Shown: positions 16,889 through 26,606 of the stretch, in pieces
Layout: every line of letters starts with the position of its first letter
Position numbering within the stretch: position 1 is the stretch's first letter
Assembly: GCF_007049795.1 (NCBI RefSeq)
Contig: NZ_SCFY01000009.1
Coordinates: forward strand, 62,001-126,000
From: Ectopseudomonas mendocina
GTDB lineage: Bacteria > Pseudomonadota > Gammaproteobacteria > Pseudomonadales > Pseudomonadaceae
Length of the DNA stretch: 64,000 bases
Direction: 5' to 3'
Translations under genes and position numbers: made by a program
Notes under the pieces: model-generated
Database searches by the model: none
Told to the model about the DNA's origin: nothing
Seen by the model: the letters and a program-made list of their open reading frames with translations, nothing else

Positions 16889-18331
16889 TTGAGCATCCCC
16901 TGCGACATGCTGGTCTTCGGTGGTACGGGCGACCTGGCCCTGCATAAACTGCTGCCAGCGCTCTACCACCTGCACCGCGAAGGACGCCTGCACGCCGATG
17001 TACGCATCCTCGCCCTGGCCCGCAGCAGCCACAGCCGCGAAGCCTACCAGGCGCTGGCCGAGCGTCACTGCCGCGCTCAGGTAGCGCGCGCCGATTTTGC
17101 CAACGAGACTTGGGCCAGCTTCGCCGCACGCCTCGACTACTTCGCCATGGATGCGGCGCAAAGCGCCGATTTCGGCCGCCTGGCCAAACGCCTGGGGCGT
17201 GATGACGGGCGTGTACGGGTCTATTACCTGGCTACCGCCCCGAGCCTGTTCGAAGCCATCGCCGCACACCTGGCTAACGCTGGTCTGGCCGGGCCGGCAG
17301 CACGCATCGTGCTGGAAAAGCCCATCGGCCACTCGCTGGAGTCAGCTCGTGCGATCAACGCCGCCATCGGCGCCGTATTTGACGAAACGCGGGTGTTTCG
17401 CATCGATCACTATCTGGGCAAGGAAACCGTGCAGAACCTGATGGCGCTGCGCTTCGCCAACGCCCTGTTCGAGCCGGTCTGGCGTGCCGGACATATCGAC
17501 CACGTGCAAATCAGCGTGTGCGAAACCCTGGGCGTGGAAAACCGCGGCGGCTACTACGACAAGGCCGGCGCCATGCGCGACATGATCCAGAACCACCTGC
17601 TGCAACTGCTCTGCCTGGTGGCCATGGAGGCGCCGGTACGCTTCGACGCCGACGCGGTGCGCAACGAAAAGGTGAAGATCCTCGAAGCCCTGAAACCCAT
17701 CTCCGGCCTCGACGTGCAGGACAAGACCGTGCGCGGCCAGTACACCGCCGGCAAGATCGGCGGCCACGACGTCCCCGCCTATTACTTCGAGAAGAACGTC
17801 GACAACGACAGTGATACCGAGACCTTCGCCGCCGTGCAGGTTGAGATCGACAACTGGCGCTGGGCCGGCGTGCCCTTCTACCTGCGCACCGGCAAACGCC
17901 TGGCGAAGAAGGCCTCGGAGATTCTGATTCAGTTCAAGCCGGTGCCGCACCGCCTGTTCAACGATGGTGAAGCCAACCAACTACTGATCCGCCTGCAGCC
18001 GGAAGAGCGCATCAGCCTGCAACTGATGGCCAAGAACCCCGGCAAGGGTATGCACCTGAAACCGGTGGAGCTGGACCTCAACCTGGCCAATGCCTTCAAC
18101 CAGCAACGTCGCTGGGATGCTTACGAGCGCCTACTGCTCGACGTGATCGAAGGCGACTCGACGCTGTTCATGCGCCGCGACGAAGTGGAAGCGGCCTGGC
18201 AATGGGTCGACCCGATCCTGCAGGGCTGGCACCAGCACTACCAGAGCCCGCGCCCCTATCCGGCCGGCAGCGATGGGCCGGAACAACTGCAACACCTGCT
18301 GGAGCGTCACGGCCGGCATTGGGCGGAGTGA
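16889..18331 (+). CDS. zwf: Glucose-6-phosphate 1-dehydrogenase
   Basis: A 480-residue enzyme that oxidises glucose 6-phosphate to 6-phosphogluconolactone with NAD(P)+. The N-terminal nucleotide motif is FGGTGDLALHKL, the catalytic region is RIDHYLGKETVQNLMALRFAN, and a coenzyme/substrate loop reads EKPIGHSLESA. A TTG start at 16889 is preferred because CGGAG lies 7 bases before it and MSIPCDMLVFGG is the usual short leader. An upstream GTG at 16853 would add 12 residues. Unlike the Entner-Doudoroff operon, no pgl, edd or eda follows, so this is probably a secondary zwf isoform controlled by the divergent regulator. Confidence 0.93.
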   Translation: MSIPCDMLVFGGTGDLALHKLLPALYHLHREGRLHADVRILALARSSHSREAYQALAERHCRAQVARADFANETWASFAARLDYFAMDAAQSADFGRLAKRLGRDDGRVRVYYLATAPSLFEAIAAHLANAGLAGPAARIVLEKPIGHSLESARAINAAIGAVFDETRVFRIDHYLGKETVQNLMALRFANALFEPVWRAGHIDHVQISVCETLGVENRGGYYDKAGAMRDMIQNHLLQLLCLVAMEAPVRFDADAVRNEKVKILEALKPISGLDVQDKTVRGQYTAGKIGGHDVPAYYFEKNVDNDSDTETFAAVQVEIDNWRWAGVPFYLRTGKRLAKKASEILIQFKPVPHRLFNDGEANQLLIRLQPEERISLQLMAKNPGKGMHLKPVELDLNLANAFNQQRRWDAYERLLLDVIEGDSTLFMRRDEVEAAWQWVDPILQGWHQHYQSPRPYPAGSDGPEQLQHLLERHGRHWAE

Positions 18332-18345
18332 TCCGCCCCGGTCAC

Positions 18346-19605
18346 TCAGGCGGGCTTGCGGCGCCCATGCATGAGCACGACCACCAGTACCTGCATCCCC
18401 AACACCCCCGCTCCGACGAACAAGCCCTCATAGCCCAACGCCTTGGCCAGCACCCCGCTGCTGGCCCCGACGAAGCCGGACAGCAGCAACTGTGCCGAGG
18501 CCTGCAAGGTGAAGTCGGCGCCTTCGTGTTCGGGGCGGCACATGCGCATCATCGCGGCGAACAGGGCGACGGTGGACATGCCGTCGGCCACCTGTTCGAA
18601 CAGAGTCACGGCATAGACCAACCCGGTATTGGCGCCCTGCCCCACCAGCAAGGCCAGAGCGGCGATGCCGATGGCTTGCAGGGCGCCGAACAGGACCAGC
18701 GCACGCAGCACGCCGATGCGCGCGTAGAGCAGGCCGCCGAGCAAGGCACCGCCGATGCCGGCCAGGCTGCTGATCAGGGTCAGTTGGCCTAGCGCTGCAG
18801 TGCTCCAACCCTGATCCACCAGCATCGGTTTGATCATCGGCGAGCCGAGCGAGTCGCCCAATTTGAAGGTCAGCACCACAGCCAGCCACAGCAGCATGCC
18901 GGGTTGCGCCAGCAGGCCACGGTAGTGATCCAGTAGCAGGCGCGGGCCGAAGGCGTGCTCCGCCAAGGAGGGCTGGAAGGGCAGCACGCGGCGCTCGGGA
19001 AACAGCCAGATCGGCACAGTCATCAGCAGGATCAGCCCGGCCACCAGCCCCACAGCCAGGTTCCAGCCTAGCGGGTCGATCACCAGCAACAGGCCGCTGC
19101 CGCTGACGATCATGCCGACCTTGTAACCGCCCACCTGCAGGCTGTTGCCCAGGCCACGCCAGCGTTCGGGCAGCAAGCGTACGGTGAGCCCGTCGGTGGC
19201 GATGTCCTGGGTCGATGCCAGCAGGTTGATTAATAGCAGCAAGCCGAGCAACAACCACAGGCCGGAGCCGAACAGCGTCTGCGGGGCGAGCAGCGCCAGT
19301 GCCGCGACGCAGACAATCACGCCACTTTGCAGCGGCAGGATCCAGCCACGGTGATGGCCCAGGCGGGGCGAGGCCAGACGGTCGATCCAGGGCGCCCACA
19401 AGACTTTAAATAGCCAGGGTAGCGCCAGCAGCTTGAGCAGGCCGATCAGCGCCAGGTCGACGCCATGCTGGCGCAGCAGCACCGGCAGCGAGTGGGCGAT
19501 CAGCCCGGAAGGCAGGCCCTGCGCACAATACAGCGAGGTCAGCAGCACCAGCGTGGCGTTGGACGGGCGAGGTGCAGTGGGCGACATGGCGGGCGCTCGC
19601 GGCAA
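18346..19605 (-). CDS. MFS transporter, AmpG / RhtX-FptX-like family
   Basis: A 419-residue inner-membrane protein with about 12 hydrophobic segments. The ASTQDIATDGLTVRLL segment in helix 4-5 is characteristic of the AmpG/acetyl-CoA transporter (PAT) group, which includes muropeptide permeases and siderophore importers of the RhtX/FptX type. The start could be at 19605 or at the ATG at 19587; both precede the first helix. It converges on zwf with a 14-base gap. The substrate cannot be read from the sequence, though its closeness to the zinc-uptake genes hints at metallophore or peptide import. Confidence 0.7.
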   Translation of the reverse strand: MPRAPAMSPTAPRPSNATLVLLTSLYCAQGLPSGLIAHSLPVLLRQHGVDLALIGLLKLLALPWLFKVLWAPWIDRLASPRLGHHRGWILPLQSGVIVCVAALALLAPQTLFGSGLWLLLGLLLLINLLASTQDIATDGLTVRLLPERWRGLGNSLQVGGYKVGMIVSGSGLLLVIDPLGWNLAVGLVAGLILLMTVPIWLFPERRVLPFQPSLAEHAFGPRLLLDHYRGLLAQPGMLLWLAVVLTFKLGDSLGSPMIKPMLVDQGWSTAALGQLTLISSLAGIGGALLGGLLYARIGVLRALVLFGALQAIGIAALALLVGQGANTGLVYAVTLFEQVADGMSTVALFAAMMRMCRPEHEGADFTLQASAQLLLSGFVGASSGVLAKALGYEGLFVGAGVLGMQVLVVVLMHGRRKPA

Positions 19606-19800
19606 AAGCGCAAGCCTAGTGGTTTGCGCATGCGGGCGGCAACGAGGCGGTGGTTACAGTTCGTAGCGCGACGGGGCGCGGCTGGAGCCCCTGCCACAAA
19701 AGCCTGGCCAGCCCGTGGTCTGGATGCAATCCGGGGCGCTTCAACCGCGAATGAATTCGCTCCTACACAGGGCCTGCCGCTGGACTCTCCAATGCGTGTC

Positions 19801-20733
19801 CTACAGGCTATTCAGGCACTCGCTCAGGCCGCCAGCCAGATTCTCCAGCAGTTGCTCGTAACCGCTGGCGTCGACCGGCAAAGCACCGCCCAATGCATCC
19901 AGTTCCGCCAGTTTCACCGGCAAGCCTGCGGTCAGGGTTTCAGCCAGACGCGGACGTAGCGGCGGTTCGCTGAACACGCAGCTCGGGCCAGCCTGTTGCA
20001 GGCGCTCGCGCATGGCAGCGACATGCCGCGCACCCGGTTGTACCTCGGTCAGCACGCTGAACACTCCGGCGTGCTTGAGGCCGTAGGCAGCCTCGAAATA
20101 GTCGAAGGCCTCGTGGAAAACGAAGTACGGCTTGCCTTGCAAGGCGGCCAGTTGCGGGCGAATACGGCCATCGAGCACATCCAGACGAGCTTCGAAGGCT
20201 TTCAGGTTGGCGGCGTAACGCCCGGCATTGGCGGTATCCAGCTTGGCTAGGTCTGCCGCCATGCGTGCGGCGATGACCTTGGCGTTGTCTGCTGCCAACC
20301 ACAAATGAGCATCCAGGCTACCCGGGCGGTGGTCGTGATCGTGGCCTAGGTCGTCGCCAGCATGTGCGTGATCATGATCGTCGTGATCGTGCTCCTCATG
20401 ACTCTCGCCGAAATGGCGCAGGGTCATACCGGGCAGGTCCTGCACGGCCATGTGCGGCTTGTCACGGCTGCTCAGCACGCGGGGCAGGAAGGCTTCCATG
20501 TCCGGGCCGATCCAGTACAGCAGGTCAGCATCACGCACACGCCGTACGTCGGACGGGCGCAACGCATAGTGGTGCGGCGAGGCACCGGGCGGCAGCAACA
20601 CCTCGGGTTCGCCAACGCCGTCCTGCACCGCTGCGACGATCAGTTGCAGCGGTTTGATACTGGTCAGCACACGCACTTCGGCCTGAGCGCTGGCGACGAA
20701 AAACAGGGTAAAGAGGCAGAAAAGACGCAACAC
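19801..20733 (-). CDS. znuA: Zinc ABC transporter periplasmic binding protein ZnuA
   Basis: A 310-residue cluster A-I metal-binding protein with a signal peptide (MLRLFCLFTLFFVASAQA). Zinc ligands are visible in SPHHYALRPSD, DAHLWL and FHEAFDYFE. A His/Asp-rich mobile loop (EEHDHDDHDHAHAGDD) near residues 115-140 is the typical zinc-scavenging insert. It is divergent from zur-znuC-znuB, with a Zur-like box in the 66-base gap. It delivers Zn2+ to ZnuB for import by ZnuC. Confidence 0.95.
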   Translation of the reverse strand: MLRLFCLFTLFFVASAQAEVRVLTSIKPLQLIVAAVQDGVGEPEVLLPPGASPHHYALRPSDVRRVRDADLLYWIGPDMEAFLPRVLSSRDKPHMAVQDLPGMTLRHFGESHEEHDHDDHDHAHAGDDLGHDHDHRPGSLDAHLWLAADNAKVIAARMAADLAKLDTANAGRYAANLKAFEARLDVLDGRIRPQLAALQGKPYFVFHEAFDYFEAAYGLKHAGVFSVLTEVQPGARHVAAMRERLQQAGPSCVFSEPPLRPRLAETLTAGLPVKLAELDALGGALPVDASGYEQLLENLAGGLSECLNSL

Positions 20734-20760
20734 GGGGCATACTCGAATGGCATTGAACAG

Positions 20761-20773
20761 GTAATATAATAAC
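20761..20773. promoter_or_regulatory. Zur-like box GTAATATAATAAC between znuA and zur
   Basis: An imperfect palindrome (GTAAT-ATA-ATAAC, one mismatch) lies in the short divergent promoter. It matches 10 of 13 positions with the box at 51281-51293 upstream of dksA2/folE2. Zur would repress both directions when zinc is sufficient. Confidence 0.7.
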
Positions 20774-20799
20774 GTCTCTCACTCGCTCCGTCCTTGCCC

Positions 20800-21285
20800 A
20801 TGACCGACACACCCCTGGCTGCACGCCCTCACGACCACTCTCGCTGCGTCAGCCATGCTCTGGCCGAGGCCGAAGCCATCTGCGCGCGCCAGGGCCTGCG
20901 CCTGACTGCTCTGCGCAAGCGCGTGCTGGAACTGGTGTGGGCCAGCCACAAGCCACTCGGCGCCTATGACATCCTCGGCGTATTGAGCGATGAAGACGGT
21001 CGCCGCGCGGCGCCGCCCACGGTGTACCGCGCACTGGATTTCCTGCTGGAAAACGGCCTGGTACACCGCATCGCATCACTTAACGCCTTCGTCGGCTGCA
21101 GCCATCCCGAGCACCCGCATCAGGGCCAGTTCCTGATATGCCGAGCGTGCCATGCGGCGACCGAACTGGAACAAGCCACCATCAGTCAGGCCATCGTCGA
21201 CAGTGCAGCCGGCGTCGGCTTCGTCGTCGAGAGCCAGACCGTGGAAGTCGTTGGCCTCTGCGCAGGCTGCAAGGGCGCGGCATGA
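20800..21285 (+). CDS. zur: Zinc uptake regulator Zur (Fur family)
   Basis: A 161-residue Fur-family repressor. The winged helix is in residues 25-85 ([20 protein letters not shown] ... [20 protein letters not shown]) and the metal-binding part has [22 protein letters not shown] plus C-terminal CAGC. The ATG at 20800 is preferred over TTG at 20794. The end overlaps znuC in an ATGA, making zur the first gene of the zur-znuC-znuB operon. This arrangement gives autoregulated control of zinc import. Confidence 0.95.
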   Translation: MTDTPLAARPHDHSRCVSHALAEAEAICARQGLRLTALRKRVLELVWASHKPLGAYDILGVLSDEDGRRAAPPTVYRALDFLLENGLVHRIASLNAFVGCSHPEHPHQGQFLICRACHAATELEQATISQAIVDSAAGVGFVVESQTVEVVGLCAGCKGAA

Positions 21286-22070
21286 GCGACGCGCTAATCC
21301 GCCTCGACGGCGTCGCTGTCAGCTTCAACGGCCAGCCGGTGCTGGACGATGTGCAGCTCAGCGTACAGCCCGGCGAGATCGTCACCCTGATCGGCCCCAA
21401 CGGCGCCGGCAAGACCACCCTGGTACGCGTGGTGCTCGGCTTGCTCCAACCCGACAGCGGCAACGTGCGCCGAGCGCCGCGCCTGCGCATCGGCTACATG
21501 CCGCAAAAACTCCACGTCGACGCGACCCTGCCGCTCTCGGTGCTGCGTTTCCTGCGCCTGGTGCCTGGGGTGGATCGCAAGCGCGCCCTGGCAGCACTGG
21601 CTGAGGTCGGCGCCGAGCAGGTGATCGACAGCCCGCTGCAGAGCATTTCCGGTGGCGAGATGCAGCGCGTGTTGCTGGCCCGCGCCCTGCTGCGCGAGCC
21701 GCAACTGCTGGTACTCGACGAGCCGGTGCAGGGCGTCGACGTCGCCGGCCAGGCCGAGCTGTACCGGCTGATCTCGCGGCTGCGCGAGCGTCACGGCTGC
21801 GGCGTACTGATGGTCTCGCACGACCTGCATCTGGTGATGAGCGCCACCGATCAGGTGGTTTGCCTCAACCGCCATGTCTGCTGCTCCGGCCACCCGGAGC
21901 AGGTCAGCGGCGACCCAGCCTTTATCGAACTGTTCGGCCAGGACGCCAAGAGCCTGGCCGTCTACCACCACCATCATGACCACGATCACGACCTGCATGG
22001 CGGCGTGGTCAAGCCCGGCCTGACCATTCACGGCCCGGCCCACGTCCACGGCCCGAACTGTAAACACTGA
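21282..22070 (+). CDS. znuC: Zinc ABC transporter ATP-binding protein ZnuC
   Basis: A 262-residue ABC ATPase with Walker [10 protein letters not shown], signature SISGGEMQR, Walker [13 protein letters not shown] and switch His in VSHDLH. The C-terminal 35 residues are unusually His/Asp-rich ([14 protein letters not shown] ... [13 protein letters not shown]), which suggests cytoplasmic zinc binding. Both gene ends overlap neighbours by 1-4 bases, so zur, znuC and znuB are translated together. It powers Zn2+ uptake with ZnuA and ZnuB. Confidence 0.95.
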   Translation: MSDALIRLDGVAVSFNGQPVLDDVQLSVQPGEIVTLIGPNGAGKTTLVRVVLGLLQPDSGNVRRAPRLRIGYMPQKLHVDATLPLSVLRFLRLVPGVDRKRALAALAEVGAEQVIDSPLQSISGGEMQRVLLARALLREPQLLVLDEPVQGVDVAGQAELYRLISRLRERHGCGVLMVSHDLHLVMSATDQVVCLNRHVCCSGHPEQVSGDPAFIELFGQDAKSLAVYHHHHDHDHDLHGGVVKPGLTIHGPAHVHGPNCKH

Positions 22071-22858
22071 TGCCTGACTTTCTCCTCAACGCTCTGCTCG
22101 CCGGCCTGGCGCTGGCCTTGGTAGCCGGCCCGCTCGGCTCCTTCGTGGTCTGGCGGCGCATGGCCTATTTTGGCGACACGCTGTCCCATGCCGCCCTGCT
22201 CGGCGTGGCGCTGGGCCTGCTGCTCGACGTCAGCCCGACCCTCACCGTGACCGTCGGCTGCGTGCTGCTTGCCGTGCTGCTGGTGACCCTGCAGCAGCGC
22301 CAGCCACTGGCCTCCGACACCCTGCTGGGTATCCTCGCCCACAGCACCCTGTCACTGGGCCTGGTGGCGCTGAGCTTCATGCATGACGTGCGCATCGACC
22401 TGATGAGCTACCTGTTCGGCGACCTGCTTGCCGTCAGCCCCACCGACCTGGCCTGGATCATCGGCGGCAGTGCGCTGGTGCTGGCGCTGCTGGCCTGGCT
22501 GTGGCGGCCACTGCTGGCAATCACCGTGCACGAGGAACTGGCGCGGGTCGAAGGCCTACCGGTCGCGGCAATCCGCCTGGCGCTGATGCTGCTGATCGCT
22601 GTGGTAATCGCCGTGGCGATGAAGATCGTCGGTGTGCTGCTGATCACTTCCCTGCTAATCATCCCCGCCGCCGCCGCCCAGCGCCACGCACGCACGCCGG
22701 AACAGATGGCCGTGGGCGCCAGCCTGCTAGGCCTGCTGGCGGTTTGCTGCGGCCTGGCGCTGTCCTGGTATCAGGACACGCCGGCCGGACCGTCCATCGT
22801 GGTCAGCGCTGCTGCGTTGTTCCTGGCCAGCTTTGCGCTGCCCAAGCGCAATAGCTGA
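22070..22858 (+). CDS. znuB: Zinc ABC transporter permease ZnuB
   Basis: A 262-residue ABC-3 family membrane protein with about seven helices. Features are the start GPLGSFVVWRRMAYFGDTLSHAALLG, which is the family hallmark, and GVLLITSLLIIPAAAAQ. It overlaps the znuC stop by one base (TGATG). It is the channel for zinc entering the cytoplasm. Confidence 0.95.
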   Translation: MPDFLLNALLAGLALALVAGPLGSFVVWRRMAYFGDTLSHAALLGVALGLLLDVSPTLTVTVGCVLLAVLLVTLQQRQPLASDTLLGILAHSTLSLGLVALSFMHDVRIDLMSYLFGDLLAVSPTDLAWIIGGSALVLALLAWLWRPLLAITVHEELARVEGLPVAAIRLALMLLIAVVIAVAMKIVGVLLITSLLIIPAAAAQRHARTPEQMAVGASLLGLLAVCCGLALSWYQDTPAGPSIVVSAAALFLASFALPKRNS

Positions 22859-22947
22859 TGGCGCGCTCTGCGTAGCCGATCAAGATGAAATCAGCGGTAC
22901 GAACCTGTATGATTGCGCGTTTTTTGCACAATTCGAGACGCGTAGTT

Positions 22948-23793
22948 ATGAGGTCGTTCGCTTTTCGTGGTCTTCCGCTTTTTCTGGTTCTACTTCTGGC
23001 CGGTTGCCAGAGCAGCCAGCAGCACAGCCTCCCGCCGGTCGATGATCTGGTCATCGCCTTCCGCCAGCTCGACCTGAGCCTGGCCGAAGAGCGTCTCGAC
23101 GATGCGCGTAGCCAGCTCAACACCCTGCAGCAGCGCGCCAACCGCGACACGCGCCTGGAGCAGTACCAGCGCCAGCTGGCCGAGGCTTACATGGAGCAGG
23201 GCCGCGAAGCACTGCAGCAGGGCAATCTGGATCGCGCCGCGCAGTCCTTGGGCCAGGCCCGCAGTCTGATGCCGCAGGCGCCGGCCCTGAGTCACGACCT
23301 CAACCAGGCCATCGACAGCGCACGCACGGCACGCCAGACGGCCGCCGAACAACAGGCGCGCGATGCTGCCGCCAAGCTCGATGCCGAGCGTCAGGAACAA
23401 CTGCGTCAGCAGCGCCTGGCCAGTGAGCACCAGGCTGCCGCCAAGGTAGCAACGGCTCAGGTAGCGGCGAGCCAGCCGGCCCCCGTGGTCGAGAGCACAC
23501 CTAAAGCACGTCTGATCGACCCAAGCGCCGCCACCAGCGTCGTGGCGTTGCCTATGCTGGACAGCCAGGACAACGAAAACCTGCGCCGACTGCTCGACGG
23601 CGTCTCCGCCGACGTGGTGACCTTTCGCTGTGCGGTGCGCATCGAAGTGCGCGAGGCCAAGGATTACCCCTGGGTCGCGGCGCTGCTCTCGGCGCGGATC
23701 AAGAAGCTCGACCCGAGCTTCCGTCCGCAGTTGAGCCAGAAGATCGCGCCACAACAGGTACCGCGCCTGCTGTTGAGCCCACAACGCAACTGA
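22948..23793 (+). CDS. Putative outer-membrane/periplasmic lipoprotein with TPR-like helices (PA5502-like)
   Basis: A 281-residue protein. The ATG at 22948 gives a clean lipoprotein signal (MRSFAFRGLPLFLVLLLAGCQSS, lipobox LAGC). The next 150 residues are helical and Gln/Ala/Arg-rich, with a TPR-like repeat (QGREALQQGNLDRAAQSLGQARSLMPQAP) and a coiled-coil stretch rich in QQ and RQ. The last 80 residues (after about 200) look like a small folded domain. The location between znuB and metN matches the PAO1 order as recalled. No function is established from sequence. Confidence 0.75.
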   Translation: MRSFAFRGLPLFLVLLLAGCQSSQQHSLPPVDDLVIAFRQLDLSLAEERLDDARSQLNTLQQRANRDTRLEQYQRQLAEAYMEQGREALQQGNLDRAAQSLGQARSLMPQAPALSHDLNQAIDSARTARQTAAEQQARDAAAKLDAERQEQLRQQRLASEHQAAAKVATAQVAASQPAPVVESTPKARLIDPSAATSVVALPMLDSQDNENLRRLLDGVSADVVTFRCAVRIEVREAKDYPWVAALLSARIKKLDPSFRPQLSQKIAPQQVPRLLLSPQRN

Positions 23794-23922
23794 GGACGGG
23801 CGCGCGCACTACCGCTGATCGGTAATGCCATTTTGTAATAAACATAGGCCTACAAAGATTTTCTCGGCCTAAACACTGCCGGGTAAACTAGCGCACTTTT
23901 GCGCCCTACCCGGCGCTCGATG

Positions 23923-23952
23923 CGCCGGCTCGACAACCCTCTGGAGCCGGCG
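23923..23952 (+). repeat. Leader hairpin upstream of metN
   Basis: Perfect 9-bp arms CGCCGGCTC / GAGCCGGCG with a 12-base loop end 27 bases before the metN start. No known SAM-riboswitch consensus was recognised around it. It could be a leader structure or a simple stem. Confidence 0.4.
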
Positions 23953-23979
23953 ACTGAACACACCCAAAAGGTCGTTCGC

Positions 23980-24987
23980 GTGATCCAGTTTCAATCCGTC
24001 CACAAGGCCTACCGCGTCGCAGGCCGCGAGATTCCGGCACTGCAGCCCACCACGCTGCAGGTCGGCAGCGGCCAGGTGTTCGGCATCATCGGCCATTCCG
24101 GCGCCGGCAAGAGCACCCTGCTGCGCCTGATCAACCGCCTGGAGGAACCCTCCGGCGGTCGCATCGAGATCGACGGCGTCGATGTCACCGCCCTCGATGC
24201 CAATGGCCTGCGTCGCTTCCGCCAGCAGGTCGGGATGATCTTCCAGCACTTCAACCTGCTGTCGTCGAAGACCGTCGCCGACAACATCGCCATGCCGCTG
24301 CGCCTGGCCGGCGAGCTGAGCCGCGCCGAGATCGACGCCCGCGTCGCCGAGCTGCTGGCCCGCGTCGGCCTGCAGGATCACGCCAACAAATACCCCGCGC
24401 AGCTCTCCGGTGGGCAGAAGCAGCGCGTCGGCATCGCCCGTGCGCTGAGCACGCGACCGAAGATCCTGCTGTGCGACGAGGCCACCAGCGCCCTCGACCC
24501 GCAGACCACCACCGCCGTGCTGCACCTGCTGGCCGAGATCAACCGCGAACTGGGCCTGACCATCGTGCTGATCACCCACGAGATGGACGTGATCCGCCGC
24601 GTCTGCGACCGCGTGGCGGTGATGGATGCCGGCGTCATCGTCGAAGAAGGCCCGGTGGCCGAGGTGTTCCTGCACCCGCAGCACCCGACCACCAAGCGTT
24701 TCGTGCAGGAGTCCGAGCATGTCGACGAAGCCGAACAGCGCGATGACTTCGCTCATGTCGAAGGCCGCATCCTGCGCCTGACCTTCCAGGGCGAAGCCAC
24801 CTACGCACCGCTGCTGGGCACCGTGGCCCGCGAGACCGGTGTGGACTACAGCATCCTCGCCGGGCGCATCGACCGCATCAAGGACACCCCCTACGGCCAG
24901 CTCACCCTGGCCCTGACCGGTGGCGACATCGACGCCGCGCTGGCGCGCTTCGAAGCCGCCGACGTGCATCTGGAGGTACTGCGCTGA
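23980..24987 (+). CDS. metN: Methionine ABC transporter ATP-binding protein MetN
   Basis: A 335-residue ABC ATPase. Walker A is GHSGAGKST, the signature LSGGQKQR and Walker [13 protein letters not shown]. The C-terminal 90 residues form the NIL regulatory domain ([20 protein letters not shown]) that lets methionine inhibit transport. GTG at 23980 gives the 335-residue length and [13 protein letters not shown] start typical of Pseudomonas MetN; the ATG-led longer frame adds a basic, unlikely leader. It overlaps metI by one base. Confidence 0.93.
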   Translation: MIQFQSVHKAYRVAGREIPALQPTTLQVGSGQVFGIIGHSGAGKSTLLRLINRLEEPSGGRIEIDGVDVTALDANGLRRFRQQVGMIFQHFNLLSSKTVADNIAMPLRLAGELSRAEIDARVAELLARVGLQDHANKYPAQLSGGQKQRVGIARALSTRPKILLCDEATSALDPQTTTAVLHLLAEINRELGLTIVLITHEMDVIRRVCDRVAVMDAGVIVEEGPVAEVFLHPQHPTTKRFVQESEHVDEAEQRDDFAHVEGRILRLTFQGEATYAPLLGTVARETGVDYSILAGRIDRIKDTPYGQLTLALTGGDIDAALARFEAADVHLEVLR

Positions 24988-25655
24988 TGCTCGAACAACT
25001 GCTGCCCAACGTGTTCTGGCCGGAAATCTGGCAGGCCAGCCTCGACACCCTGAACATGCTGCTCGGCTCGATGCTGTTCACCGTGCTGCTCGGCCTGCCA
25101 CTTGGCGTGCTGCTGTTCCTCACCGGCCCGCGCCAGCTGTTCGAGCAGAAGGCTCTGTATGGCGCGCTGTCGCTGGTGGTGAACATCCTGCGCTCGGTGC
25201 CCTTCGTCATCCTCTTGATCCTGATGATCCCCTTCACCGAGCTGCTGGTCGGCACCTCGCTGGGCGTGGCTGGCGCCATTCCGCCGCTGGTGGTGGGTGC
25301 CACGCCGTTCTTCGCGCGCCTGGTGGAAACCGCCCTGCGCGAGGTGGAACGCGGCATCATCGAGGCGACCCAGGCGATGGGCGCCACTACCTGGCAGATC
25401 ATCACCCGCGCGCTGCTGCCCGAGGCGTTGCCCGGCCTGCTAGCGGCCACCACCGTCACCGCGATTACCCTGGTGTCGTACACCGCCATGAGCGGCCTGA
25501 TCGGCGGCGGCGGCCTCGGCGACCTGGCCGTGCGCTACGGCTACCAGCGCTACCAACCGGACGTGATGGCCGTGACCGTGATCCTGCTGCTGATTCTGGT
25601 GCAGGTGCTGCAGATGGTCGGGGATCGCCTGGTGGTGCATTTTTCCCGTAAATGA
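24987..25655 (+). CDS. metI: Methionine ABC transporter permease MetI
   Basis: A 222-residue permease with five helices and the coupling loop EVERGIIEATQAMGATTWQIITRALLPEA-like motif near residue 125. The LVVNILRSVPFVILL and GAIPPLVVGATPFFARLVE regions are conserved in MetI. It overlaps metN (TGATG) and is followed by metQ after 61 bases. It forms the homodimeric channel of the methionine importer. Confidence 0.94.
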   Translation: MLEQLLPNVFWPEIWQASLDTLNMLLGSMLFTVLLGLPLGVLLFLTGPRQLFEQKALYGALSLVVNILRSVPFVILLILMIPFTELLVGTSLGVAGAIPPLVVGATPFFARLVETALREVERGIIEATQAMGATTWQIITRALLPEALPGLLAATTVTAITLVSYTAMSGLIGGGGLGDLAVRYGYQRYQPDVMAVTVILLLILVQVLQMVGDRLVVHFSRK

Positions 25656-25716
25656 TGAAAAGCGGCGACTCGCTACCCGCGAGACCCGCACCAACCTTCC
25701 CAAAAGGAACCTTGAA

Positions 25717-26487
25717 ATGAAGAAGCTGCTGACTGCCATCGCCGCCTGCGCGGCCTTCTCGGCCCAGGCCGAAACCCTCAACGTCGCCGCCACCCCGGTG
25801 CCGCACGCGGAGATCCTCGAGTTCGTCAAACCAGCCCTGGCCAAAGAAGGCGTGGAGCTGAAGGTGCGTGTATTCACCGACTACGTGCAGCCCAACCTGC
25901 AGGTGCAGCAGAAGAACCTCGACGCCAACTTCTTCCAGCACCAGCCGTACCTGGACGAGTTCAACGCCAGCCGCAAGACCGAACTGGTCAGCGTTGCCGG
26001 CGTGCACGTCGAGCCCTTCGGCGCCTACTCCAGCAAGATCAAGAACCTGAGCGAGCTGCCGCAAGGCGCCACCGTGGCCATCCCCAACGATGCCACCAAC
26101 GGCGGCCGCGCCCTGTTGCTGCTGCAGAAAGCCGGTGTGATCAAACTCAAGCCGGAAGCCGGCATCCTCGCCACGCCGAAGGACATCGTCGAGAACCCGA
26201 AAGGCATCAAGGTGCGTGAACTGGAAGCGGCCACCCTGCCGCGCGTGCTGAGCCAGGTCGACCTCGCCCTGATCAACACCAACTACGCCCTGGAAGCCAA
26301 GCTGAACCCGACCAAGGACGCCCTGGCCATCGAAGGCAGCGACTCGCCGTACGTGAACATCCTGGTGACCCGCGCTGACAACAAGGACAGCGAGGCCGTA
26401 CAGAAGCTGGTCAAGGCCCTGCACAGCGCCGAAGTGAAGCAGTTCATCGAAGAGAAGTACCAGGGCGCCGTCGTCCCGGCGTTCTGA
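25717..26487 (+). CDS. metQ: Methionine-binding protein MetQ
   Basis: A 256-residue NlpA-family periplasmic binding protein. The N-terminus is a short Sec signal (MKKLLTAIAACAAFSAQAE) without a lipobox cysteine. Conserved parts include TPVPHAEILEF, DYVQPN, NFFQHQPYLDEFN and the ATNGGRALLLLQKAG ligand region. AAGGAA lies ahead of the ATG. It captures L/D-methionine for MetNI, completing the operon, which ends at the hairpin near 26520. Confidence 0.93.
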   Translation: MKKLLTAIAACAAFSAQAETLNVAATPVPHAEILEFVKPALAKEGVELKVRVFTDYVQPNLQVQQKNLDANFFQHQPYLDEFNASRKTELVSVAGVHVEPFGAYSSKIKNLSELPQGATVAIPNDATNGGRALLLLQKAGVIKLKPEAGILATPKDIVENPKGIKVRELEAATLPRVLSQVDLALINTNYALEAKLNPTKDALAIEGSDSPYVNILVTRADNKDSEAVQKLVKALHSAEVKQFIEEKYQGAVVPAF

Positions 26488-26518
26488 TCGCCGCCGACCG
26501 CTCTTGCTGTAAACAATG

Positions 26519-26549
26519 CCGCGCCGCTGCAAAGCTGCGCGGTATTTTT
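26519..26549 (+). terminator. Probable terminator of the metNIQ operon
   Basis: Arms CCGCGC (26519-26524) and GCGCGG (26537-26542) enclose a 12-base loop, and TATTTTTA follows. It lies about 30 bases beyond the metQ stop. Confidence 0.6.
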
Positions 26550-26606
26550 ATGCGTGGAATCTCAGCGATCCGTAGGGTGCGCCGTACGCACTGCCAACAA
26601 TACGGA

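Noticed and set aside
23794-23979. SAM riboswitch ahead of metN
   Set aside because: Only one stable stem was found and none of the conserved SAM-I/II core sequences was recognised.
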